Of a stretch of 64,000 nucleotides of DNA, positions 8,447 to 16,600 are shown piece after piece. Where the stretch lies: the NCBI GenBank assembly GCA_000230935.2, contig AGIQ01000003.1, positions 682,001 through 746,000 of the forward strand. The letters are read 5' to 3'. The first letter of the stretch is position 1; the number at the start of each line of letters is the position of its first letter. The stretch is from Mycolicibacterium rhodesiae JS60. Lineage in GTDB: Bacteria > Actinomycetota > Actinomycetes > Mycobacteriales > Mycobacteriaceae. The position numbers were made by a program, and so were the translations under genes. The notes under the pieces are model-generated. The model did no database searches and had not been told where the DNA came from. It saw only the letters and a list, made by a program, of their open reading frames with translations.

Positions 8447-8923
8447 CTACGGCCTGGAGATGGCCGCCGACATCACCCGCACGGCGCTGACCAGCCCGTC
8501 GATGAGGTTGCCCTCTTTGAAGGCCGACGCAGCCGCCGACACCCCCAGCGGGGCCGCCGACTCCGCACCCCGGCTGCGCACATCCGCGCCGTAGACGACC
8601 TCGATCGCCTTCTGGTCGGGCGACACGGCCAGCAGCACCGCGTTATTCGGTGTCGGCACGTCGGCGAGGATCTCGCGCGCCCGGGCTGCCGTGTCGCTGC
8701 CCAGATCGCCGATGTACACCGCGAAGCGGGCCTTGGACTGCCGGCTGCCGTACTTGAGCGCATCGTCGAGTTCGACCAGCTGGCTGATCGGGAACGGGTA
8801 GTGCACCGACAGCTCACCCGGCTCGGTGACACCCGAGACCCGGCCGCTGGAGGTCAGCGCATAGCCGTACGGCAGGTTGGCCGGATCAACGGTCGCGACC
8901 GTCCCATGGTCACCACTTGCCAC
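8447..8923 (-). CDS. DUF5130 / TPM-like domain protein (Rv2468c-like)
   Basis: About 158 residues. The TPM-like fold is suggested by the pattern SQLVELDDALKYG, RFAVYIGDLG, NNAVLLAVSPDQKAIEVVYG and a C-terminal amphipathic helix. I chose GTG at 8923 because GGGAGGT lies 7 bp upstream; GTG at 8932 is too close to it. The start overlaps the end of the small membrane protein gene on the same strand, so the two are likely co-translated. The family is conserved in mycobacteria without a defined function. No signal peptide or membrane segment is seen. Confidence 0.85.
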   Translation of the reverse strand: MASGDHGTVATVDPANLPYGYALTSSGRVSGVTEPGELSVHYPFPISQLVELDDALKYGSRQSKARFAVYIGDLGSDTAARAREILADVPTPNNAVLLAVSPDQKAIEVVYGADVRSRGAESAAPLGVSAAASAFKEGNLIDGLVSAVRVMSAAISRP

Positions 8924-9149
8924 TTGCTCCACCTCCCACGTTCACATCGCCGGCACTGTGGCCGTGATGGCCACCGCCGGGAACTACCTCGTCGACGGCC
9001 GCCCAGAGGATCGGCGCGTGCGTCCAAGGATCGGACATGTTGTAGGTCTTAGCGTGCTTGCTCTTGCCGGGGACGTACAGCAGATACAGCACGGCCGCGA
9101 GCCCGAACGGGATGGCCACGAACAGCCCATGAACGACAGCGGTATTCAC
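8910..9149 (-). CDS. Small single-span membrane protein (Rv2468A-like)
   Basis: A 79-residue protein with one N-terminal membrane helix (HGLFVAIPFGLAAVLYLLYV). A cytosolic or periplasmic tail follows, containing KHAKTYNMSDPWTHAPILWAA and a histidine/glycine-rich end (GGGHHGHSAGDVNVGGGASG). The GTG at 9149 starts just before the helix. The gene overlaps the downstream DUF5130 gene. The pattern resembles small proteins annotated in mycobacteria as hypothetical. The HHGH cluster might bind metal, but that is speculation. Confidence 0.8.
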   Translation of the reverse strand: MNTAVVHGLFVAIPFGLAAVLYLLYVPGKSKHAKTYNMSDPWTHAPILWAAVDEVVPGGGHHGHSAGDVNVGGGASGKW

Positions 9150-9168
9150 GAGGCAAACCGTAGCAGTC

Positions 9169-9801
9169 TCACGCCGCACCCTCACCCAGGTAGCGCACCC
9201 AGGCCGGGTCGAGTTCCTTGATGGTGCACAGCAGCCGCCAGTGCTGGCCCTTGGGCGGCGTCGGCACCAGGCGCAGCGTCCAGCCCAGCTCGCTCAACAG
9301 CTTGTCGGCCTTGCGGTGGTTGCACCCCGCGCACGCGGCCACGCAGTTCTCCCACGAGTGCTCACCGCCGCGGCTGCGGGGCACCACGTGGTCGACGGTG
9401 TCAGCCTTGGAGCCGCAGTACGCGCACCGAAACCGGTCGCGGTGCATCAGCGCGGCCCTGGTCATCGGGATCCGGGCCCGGTAGGGCACCCGCACGAAGC
9501 TGCGCAGCCGGATCACCGACGGGACCACAATTGCCCGGGTGGCGGAGTGGATGACCGGGCCGGCGGGGTCGTCGTGAACCACGTCGGCCTTACCGCACAG
9601 CAGCATGATCACCGCCCGGCGCATGGGGAGCGCCGTCAGCGGTTCGTAGGTCGAATTCAGTAACAGCACCCGGCGACGTCCCCACACTGATCCGTCGGCC
9701 GGGCCGGGTATGTGAGGGTCTGAGTGCAGGCTTGAACTCGGCAGAGACCCGACTGGGCCCGCCGCGGCACGGTGGCCGCGGTTCCGTTTGCGCTGCGACA
9801 T
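9169..9801 (-). CDS. HNH endonuclease (Rv2469c-like)
   Basis: About 210 residues. A basic N-terminus (MSQRKRNRGHR) is followed by a conserved segment (LLNSTYEPLTALPMRRAVIML) and the HNH nuclease domain. That domain has CAYCG, the DTVDHVVPRSRGGEHSWENC core with the catalytic His-His-Asn set, and CAGCN zinc knuckles. The ATG at 9801 has GGAGG upstream and matches the family start; the frame is open further upstream but atypical. It is an orphan nuclease widely conserved in actinobacteria, presumably cytosolic, with unknown DNA target. Divergent from glbO. Confidence 0.9.
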   Translation of the reverse strand: MSQRKRNRGHRAAAGPVGSLPSSSLHSDPHIPGPADGSVWGRRRVLLLNSTYEPLTALPMRRAVIMLLCGKADVVHDDPAGPVIHSATRAIVVPSVIRLRSFVRVPYRARIPMTRAALMHRDRFRCAYCGSKADTVDHVVPRSRGGEHSWENCVAACAGCNHRKADKLLSELGWTLRLVPTPPKGQHWRLLCTIKELDPAWVRYLGEGAA

Positions 9802-9930
9802 ACGTCCTCCGGCAACCAGTCCACCACGGATCCGCCGCAATCGCACGACTATTTGTTCGGTGTTCGCTGGTCAAATCCGTGAACATCGGGTGACGTGGGT
9901 CGCGCCGGGGCCGACGTACACAATGGTGGG

Positions 9931-10341
9931 GTGACGGAAACTCAGGCCAACGGGGACGGGCAGACGTTCTACGACGCGGTGGGCGGAGCAGAGACGTTCC
10001 GCAAGATCGTGTCCCGCTTCTACGAGCTGGTTCGAGAGGATGAAGTGCTGCTTCCGCTCTACCCGCCGGACGAGCTCGACGACGCCGAAGACCGGCTGCG
10101 CATGTTCCTCGAGCAGTACTGGGGCGGTCCGCGAACCTACTCCGATCAGCGCGGCCACCCCCGGCTGCGGATGCGTCATGCCCCGTTCCGGATCGGCTTC
10201 ATCGAACGCGACGCCTGGCTGCGCTGCATGCACACCGCGGTCGCCTCGATCGACTCGGCGACGCTCGACGACGAGCATCGCCGCGAACTCCTGGCCTATC
10301 TCGACATGGCCGCGCAATCGATGGTCAACTCCGCCTTCTAA
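9931..10341 (+). CDS. glbO: Group II truncated haemoglobin (GlbO)
   Basis: Haem protein of 136 residues with the 2-on-2 globin fold. The B-helix VSRFYELV carries the B10 tyrosine, EQYWGGPRTYSDQRG covers the CD/E region, and RMRHAPFRI contains the proximal F8 histidine. The GTG at 9931 gives the usual length. It binds oxygen and NO and is membrane associated in M. tuberculosis, with roles in respiration and NO detoxification. It sits 9 bp before the alpha-glucosidase gene and is likely co-transcribed, as for Rv2470-Rv2471. Confidence 0.93.
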   Translation: MTETQANGDGQTFYDAVGGAETFRKIVSRFYELVREDEVLLPLYPPDELDDAEDRLRMFLEQYWGGPRTYSDQRGHPRLRMRHAPFRIGFIERDAWLRCMHTAVASIDSATLDDEHRRELLAYLDMAAQSMVNSAF

Positions 10342-10350
10342 AGGACGCCC

Positions 10351-11913
10351 GTGACCCAGACTGCTGCCGCCCCGTGGTGGGCGAATGCGATTTTCTACCA
10401 GGTCTACCCCCGCTCGTTCGCCGACAGCAACGGTGACGGTGTCGGCGACCTCGACGGGGTGACCGACCATCTCGACCACTTGAGCCGGCTCGGTATCGAC
10501 GCCATCTGGCTCAACCCGGTCATGGTGTCGCCGATGGCCGATCACGGCTACGACGTGGCCGACCCGCGCGATGTCGATCCGCTGTTCGGTGGTCTGGCCG
10601 CACTCGAGCGGCTGATCGCCGAAGCGCACGCCCGCGGCATCCGGGTCACGATGGATCTGGTGCCCAACCACACCAGCTCCCAGCACGCCTGGTTCCAGGC
10701 CGCGCTCGCCGCCGCACCGGAAAGCGCTGAGCGGCAACGCTATATTTTCCGTGATGGCCTCGGCTCCGACGGGGCTACCCCGCCCAACAACTGGGTGTCG
10801 GTGTTCGGCGGGCCGGCCTGGACCCGGGTCGCCGACGGCCAGTGGTACCTGCATCTGTTCGACGCCGAACAGCCGGACCTCAACTGGGACAACCCCGAAA
10901 CGTTCGAGGACCTGGAGAAGACACTGCGGTTCTGGCTCGACCGCGGGGTGGACGGCTTCCGCATCGATGTCGCGCACGGGATGGCCAAACCGCCCGGCCT
11001 GCCCGATATGACCAACCCCGACATCGAGATGCTCACCCTCGATGACGACGATCCCCGGTTCAACCACGACGGTGTGCACGAGATCCACCGCGGAATCCGT
11101 TCGGTGCTCGACGATTACCCGCATGCGGTGACGATCGGCGAGATCTGGGTTTTCGAGAACGAAGACTTCGCCAAGTACCTGCGCCCCGACGAACTGCACA
11201 TGGGCTTCAACTTCCGTTTGGTACGGGCCGAATTCGACGCCGCCGACATTCACGAGGCGATCGAGAACGCGCTTGCGGCGGCCTCCCTCGCCGATGCCAG
11301 CCCGACCTGGACGCTGTCCAATCACGATGTCGAGCGGGAGGTCACCCGGTACGGCGACGGGCCTCGGGGGGTGGCCCGCGCCCGGGCCATGGCGATGGTG
11401 ATGCTCGCGCTGCCGGGCGCGATGTTCCTGTACAACGGCGAGGAACTGGGCCTGCCCAATGTCGACCTACCGGACGAGGTGCTGCAGGACCCGGTCTGGG
11501 AACGCTCCGGGCACACCGAACGCGGCCGCGACGGCTGCCGGGTTCCCCTGCCGTGGTCGGGTGATACTCCCCCGTTCGGCTTCTCGTCGAACCCCGGCAC
11601 CTGGCTGCCGCTGCCCGCGGACTGGGCCTCGCTGACCGTCGAACGCCAGCTGGCGGATCCGGATTCGACGCTGGCGTTCTTCGGCACGATTCTGCGGTTG
11701 CGGCGCAGCCATTTTCACTTCACCGATTACGACGTGGAATGGCTGCAGTTGCGCGACGACGCGTGCGCGTTCCTGTCCGGTGGCGTGCTGTGCGTGCTGA
11801 ACACCGGTTCGGTTGCGTTGCCGCTACCGGCAGGCGAACTGCTCACCGCGAGTGCGCCGTTGGTCGGTGGCGAGCTGGCGGCGGATTCGGCGGCCTGGTT
11901 GCTGCCCGGTTAG
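10351..11913 (+). CDS. aglA: GH13 alpha-glucosidase
   Basis: Cytosolic glycoside hydrolase family 13 enzyme of 520 residues. The four conserved regions are visible: DLVPNHTSS, DGFRIDVAH (nucleophile Asp), EIWVFENED (acid/base Glu) and SNHDVERE (transition-state Asp). The N-terminal FYQVYPRSFADSNGDG calcium/loop region is typical of oligo-1,6-glucosidases and alpha-glucosidases. It begins with GTG 9 bp after glbO. Its TAG stop shares two bases with the stop codon of the convergent DUF1345 gene. Likely hydrolyses maltose/isomaltose-type alpha-glucosides. Confidence 0.93.
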   Translation: MTQTAAAPWWANAIFYQVYPRSFADSNGDGVGDLDGVTDHLDHLSRLGIDAIWLNPVMVSPMADHGYDVADPRDVDPLFGGLAALERLIAEAHARGIRVTMDLVPNHTSSQHAWFQAALAAAPESAERQRYIFRDGLGSDGATPPNNWVSVFGGPAWTRVADGQWYLHLFDAEQPDLNWDNPETFEDLEKTLRFWLDRGVDGFRIDVAHGMAKPPGLPDMTNPDIEMLTLDDDDPRFNHDGVHEIHRGIRSVLDDYPHAVTIGEIWVFENEDFAKYLRPDELHMGFNFRLVRAEFDAADIHEAIENALAAASLADASPTWTLSNHDVEREVTRYGDGPRGVARARAMAMVMLALPGAMFLYNGEELGLPNVDLPDEVLQDPVWERSGHTERGRDGCRVPLPWSGDTPPFGFSSNPGTWLPLPADWASLTVERQLADPDSTLAFFGTILRLRRSHFHFTDYDVEWLQLRDDACAFLSGGVLCVLNTGSVALPLPAGELLTASAPLVGGELAADSAAWLLPG

Positions 11914-12584
11914 ATCCCCGCGGCGATCACGTTGACCACCGAAGCGACGATGATCGCACCGAACACGAACGACAGCAGTCCATGGCCCAGGGCGGTGGCC
12001 CGCATCCGCGTTGACGTCAGATTGGTGTCAGATATCGCAAAGCTCATCCCCACCGCGAAGGCGACGTAGAAGAAGTCCTTGTAACAGGGCCGGTCTTCGT
12101 CGCCGTCCGGACTGTTGAAATCGATGCCCCCGGGCTGTCGGGGATCGAAATAGTGTTTGGCGTAGATGAGGGCGAACAACGTGTGGATGGTCAGCCAGGC
12201 CAGCACCACACTGCCAACGGCCATCCAGGCCGCACCGGAATCGTCTTGGACACCCTTGGCGACTTCCTGGCTACGGGCGAGTAGAACCCCCACTCCGACC
12301 AGGCTGGCGACCGCGGTGCCGAGCACCAAGGTGACGACCACGACCGGTAACGGCTGCTCCTGCTCGGCATGCCCTTGGGTCTCGGCTGAATCGAACCGCC
12401 ACAGCGCCAACCACGTCCACGTCGTGAAAACCATTCCCAGCGCCGTGCACCCGCCCAGCAGGGACAGCACTCCGTTGTCGCGCCACAGTACCGCCGTTAC
12501 GACGGCGCCGAGGGTCACACCGACGGCGACTCGGGCGGCCGGGCTTCTCCAGAACGGCAGCTTGCCATGCAGCGTCTCAGACAT
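11910..12584 (-). CDS. DUF1345 integral membrane protein
   Basis: About 224 residues with five to six hydrophobic segments. The DUF1345 signature is seen around LTIHTLFALIYAKHYFDP and YKDFFYVAFAVGMSFAISDTNLT. A short acidic loop (GIDFNSPDGDEDRP) precedes the second half. The ATG at 12584 has AGGAG upstream and matches the family start. Function of the family is unknown. It ends on the stop codon of aglA and begins 8 bp after the Rv2474c-like gene on the same strand, so it may be the last gene of the gdh-led transcript. Confidence 0.88.
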   Translation of the reverse strand: MSETLHGKLPFWRSPAARVAVGVTLGAVVTAVLWRDNGVLSLLGGCTALGMVFTTWTWLALWRFDSAETQGHAEQEQPLPVVVVTLVLGTAVASLVGVGVLLARSQEVAKGVQDDSGAAWMAVGSVVLAWLTIHTLFALIYAKHYFDPRQPGGIDFNSPDGDEDRPCYKDFFYVAFAVGMSFAISDTNLTSTRMRATALGHGLLSFVFGAIIVASVVNVIAAGI

Positions 12585-12592
12585 CGCGGCTC

Positions 12593-13234
12593 CTAACGCA
12601 GTACCAGCGCGGGGTCCCCGCGTCGTCGGTACACCGATCCGAACCGGGCGTCGATCCGCAGCCACGTCGGCGACAGTCGCACCCGGACGATCTCGTCTTC
12701 GCCCGGCGGTTCGGGCACGAATCCCATGGCGGTCAGGGCGAAGACGCAGCGCATCGGCACGCCGACGGCCGTATCACCCGAACTCACCTGCAACACATCT
12801 TGATCCAGCAACGAGGCGGGCGGGCCGTGTGCGCTGCTGTGCTCTTTGGCCAGCCCGGCACCACGCTCGGCCAGGTCGGTGAGGATCGCGGCGGGCACGT
12901 CGTCGAGGTGGCTGAAACCGGTGTCCGGCGGAAGCCCACCCCGCCACGCGGAATCCATCGGGAAGCCGGGGTCGATGTGGCCCGAAGGGTCGGCCTCGCG
13001 TAATCCGCGAGCCAATTCGTCCGCTCCACAAGACAAGTCAGCCGGGTTGAGCTGGCCGGCCACGACCCGGACGGCGAGCACGTCCAATCCGGTGGCCACC
13101 CATGCGGTGACCAAGCCGTCGGAGCGGGCCCGCAGCCGGATCACCGCGGCTTCATCGAGGCGCAGTGCATGCTCGACGAACGCCGCAAGGTCGCTGCGCA
13201 CGACGGCCTCCGGGATGACCAGGGTGCGCGTCAT
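12593..13234 (-). CDS. Conserved hypothetical protein (Rv2474c-like)
   Basis: A 213-residue soluble protein with no recognisable catalytic motif. It opens MTRTLVIPEAVVRSDLAAFVEHALRL and later has QVSSGDTAVGVPMRCVFALTAMGF and a C-terminal DPALVLR. It is conserved in this position in mycobacteria. Its ATG overlaps the thioesterase stop (ATGA), so the two are translationally coupled and may act together. I do not recognise a function; an alpha/beta scaffold is likely from the alternating hydrophobic pattern. Confidence 0.82.
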   Translation of the reverse strand: MTRTLVIPEAVVRSDLAAFVEHALRLDEAAVIRLRARSDGLVTAWVATGLDVLAVRVVAGQLNPADLSCGADELARGLREADPSGHIDPGFPMDSAWRGGLPPDTGFSHLDDVPAAILTDLAERGAGLAKEHSSAHGPPASLLDQDVLQVSSGDTAVGVPMRCVFALTAMGFVPEPPGEDEIVRVRLSPTWLRIDARFGSVYRRRGDPALVLR

Positions 13235-13644
13235 CGCTGCCAGCGCTGCAGGTACTCCCGGTGCTTGGGCGAGAGCCGAACCAGCCGTTGCTCTTCGATG
13301 TGCACGGCGGCCAGCTGCGTCTCCGCGATCACCGACGGCCGCGAATCCGGCTCGGCGATCAGCGAGCGCACCTCGTAGCCGATGGTGAAGTCCACAGCAC
13401 GCAGCCGCTTGGTCCACATCGTCACCTGCAGCGGTGAATCCGCAAGCCGCAGTTGCCCCTTGTAGAGCACCTGCACCTCGTGGATGAGCAACCCGATGGT
13501 GGCGATGTCCTCAGCGAAGGGCTCGGCCAGGAAATCCACCCGCGCCTCTTCCAGGATCGTCACCATGGTCGCGTGGTTGATGTGCTGGTACATGTCGATA
13601 TCCGACCAGCGCACGTGCACGCCGGTGGTGAATCCGTTAACCAC
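13231..13644 (-). CDS. Hotdog-fold acyl-CoA thioesterase (Rv2475c-like)
   Basis: A 137-residue protein of the 4-hydroxybenzoyl-CoA thioesterase/YbgC group. The signature HVRWSDIDMYQHINHATMV contains the catalytic Asp and the His-Asn loop. The central helix (TILEEARVDFL) and strands complete a single hotdog domain. GTG at 13644 overlaps the end of gdh by 8 bp. It probably hydrolyses short or aromatic acyl-CoAs in the cytosol. Why it is coupled to glutamate dehydrogenase is not known, but the order is conserved in mycobacteria. Confidence 0.9.
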   Translation of the reverse strand: MVNGFTTGVHVRWSDIDMYQHINHATMVTILEEARVDFLAEPFAEDIATIGLLIHEVQVLYKGQLRLADSPLQVTMWTKRLRAVDFTIGYEVRSLIAEPDSRPSVIAETQLAAVHIEEQRLVRLSPKHREYLQRWQR

Positions 13645-16600
13645 TTGATCCTGTTCCGCTCGTCCTCGTCATGCTGCGGATCTGGCGTGCCGCCACCGAG
13701 AGGGTGGCCAGATCGCGTTCGTCGTCTTCGTAGATCTCTGCCAGCGTGCGACGGGCCCTCTCGACCCGCGATCCGTTCGTGTGCTCCCACTCGGCGATCT
13801 TCTCTTCGCCGGTCTCCTCCGGCTCGCCGACCGCCAGCACGTCAAAACACAGCGCGCGTAGCGACCCGTAGATGTCGTCACGGATCGCCAAGCGGGCCAG
13901 TGAATGCCAGCGGTCGTCACGAGGCAGGCCGGATACCGCGGTCAGCAGGCCGTCGGTACTCAGATGATCCATCAACGCAAAGTACGTGTCGGCGACCTCG
14001 GCGGCATCACGATCGACGATGTCGGCGATGTCGATCACATCAAGCAGGCTGTACTGATACAGCCCGCTGGCCACCTCGTAGGCCAGGTCTTCCGCGGCAC
14101 CGTGCGCGGCGAACTCACCCGCTTCCTTGGTGACGATCGCCTTGTCGTCGCCCCGCAACCACTCCGGCATCCGGGGTGTCAGTTCGGCCAGCTTCGCTGC
14201 GAACCGGTTGATTTCGGCGCCGACCGCCAGCGGTTGCGGACGGTAGTTCAGCAACCACCGCGCCGCCCGGTCGAGCAGGCGGCGTAGGTCCAAGGTCATC
14301 CGGTCGGAGACGTTGACCGGCAGCTGATTGGTGCGGCCACCCTCGAGGATCCGCTGCCATATCTTGCCGATCCCGAAGATCGCGTCGGCGGCCACGAACG
14401 TTCGCACCGCGTCGACGTAGCCCACACCGGTGTCTTCGGCGACACGGTAGGCGAACGTGATCCCGCCGATGTCGACGACGTCGTTGACCAGCATCGTGGT
14501 GATGATCTCCCGACGCAGCTGATGGCTGCGGATCTCGGCGGTGAAGCCGTCGCGCAGCTGACTCGGGAAGTACCGCGGCAGCCGCGACGCGAAAACTTCC
14601 TGATCGGGTAGGTCGCTGGCCAGCACCTCATCCTTGAGTGCAAGCTTGACGTGTGCCATCAGGGTCGCCAATTCCGGTGAGCTGAGGCCGATTCCGACCT
14701 CCTGGCGGCGATGGATTTCCTTGTTCGACGGCAGCGCTTCGAGCTCGCGGTTGAGCCCGCGCTGTTCCTCGAGCTCGACGATCTGGCGGGCATGCACGTT
14801 GAGCAACGACGCGGCGTTGGCCCGACTGGTACCCATCAGGTCGTTCTGGTCGATGTTGTCGTTCAGCACCAGCCGCGACACCTCGTCGGTCATCGAGGCG
14901 AGCAGATCGGTGCGTTCGTCCGCGCTGACCTTGCCCGCGGTGACCAGCGAGTCGACCAGGATCTTGATGTTGACCTCGTGGTCGGAGCAGTCGACACCTG
15001 CCGAGTTGTCCATGGCGTCGGTGTTGATCCGCCCGCCGCACAAGTCGAACTCGATGCGACCCAGCGATGTCACGCCGAGGTTGCCGCCCTCGCCGATCAC
15101 CTTCGCCCGCACCTGGTTTCCGTTCACCCGCACGGTGTCATTGGCGCGGTCGCCGACTTCGGCGTCCGATTCGGACTCGGCCTTGATGTAGGTACCGATA
15201 CCGCCGTTGAACCACAAGTCCACCGGGGCTTGCATGATCGCCTTCATCAAAGCCGGTGGGGTCATCTCGTCGGCATCGCCCTGCAGGCCGAGCGCAGAAC
15301 GCATCTGCGGGGTGATCCGAATCGACTTCTGCTGGCGGCTGAACACGCCACCGCCCTCGCTGATCAACGACGGGTCGTAGTCCTCCCAGCTCGAACGGGG
15401 CAGGTCGAACAGCCGCTTGCGCTCGGTCCAGGATCGCTGCGCGTCCGGGTTGGGGTCGATGAAGATGTGCCGGTGGTCGAAGGCCGCGACCAGCCGGATG
15501 TGGTGTGAGAGCAGCATTCCGTTGCCGAACACATCCCCACTCATATCGCCGACGCCGGCGACGGTGAAGTCCTCGCCCTGGGTGTCCACCCCCATCTCCC
15601 GGAAGTGCCGCTTCACGGACTCCCAGGCTCCCTTGGCGGTGATGCCCATCGCCTTGTGGTCGTAACCCACCGAGCCGCCGGAGGCGAACGCGTCGCCCAA
15701 CCAGAAGCCATAGGAGTCGGCCACGTCGTTGGCGATGTCGGAGAACGTGGCGGTGCCCTTGTCGGCGGCGACCACCAGGTAGGCGTCCTCACCGTCGCGA
15801 CGGACCACATCGGGCGGGGTGACGACGGCGCCGGTCGCCCGGTCGACGTTGTCGGTGACGTCGAGCAGCCCGGCGATGAACAACCGGTAGCATGCAATTC
15901 CCTCCTGGCGGAACGCATCCCGGTCGGCGGCCTCGTCACCGAGCGGTGCCGGCGGCTTCTTGACGACGAATCCGCCCTTGGCGCCGACGGGCACGATGAC
16001 GGCGTTCTTGACCGCCTGCGCCTTGACCAGGCCGAGGATCTCGGTGCGGAAGTCCTCCCGGCGATCCGACCAGCGCAGCCCACCACGGGCAACGAAACCG
16101 AATCGCAGGTGCACACCTTCGACCCGCGGCGAGTACACGAAGATCTCGAATTTCGGCCTGGGCAGCGGCAACTCGTCGATGAGTTGCGGATTCAGCTTGA
16201 GTGACAAGACATTCTGGGCATGTGCCGAGTCACCGCTGGTCACGAAGTAGTTGGTGCGCAGCGTGGCCTGGACCATCGAGGCGAACGCCCGCAACACCCG
16301 GTCGGTGTCCAGACTCACCAGCGCATCGATATCGGCGGCGACGGCGTCCGCCGCGGCCAGGGCGTCGAGACCCTTGGCGGCCGAGTCCGGATCGAACATC
16401 GCCTCGAACAGTGCCACCAGGGAACGAGCGGTTCTGGGGTTCCCGTTCAGCACCGACTCGATGTGCGACTGGCTGTACGGGAAAGCCGCCTGCCGCAAGT
16501 ACTTTGCGTATGCCCGCAGCACTGCCACCTGCTGCCAGGTGAGCCCGGCACGCAGTACAAGTTCGTTGAACCGGTCGATCTCGGCGCGCCCCTGCCAGAT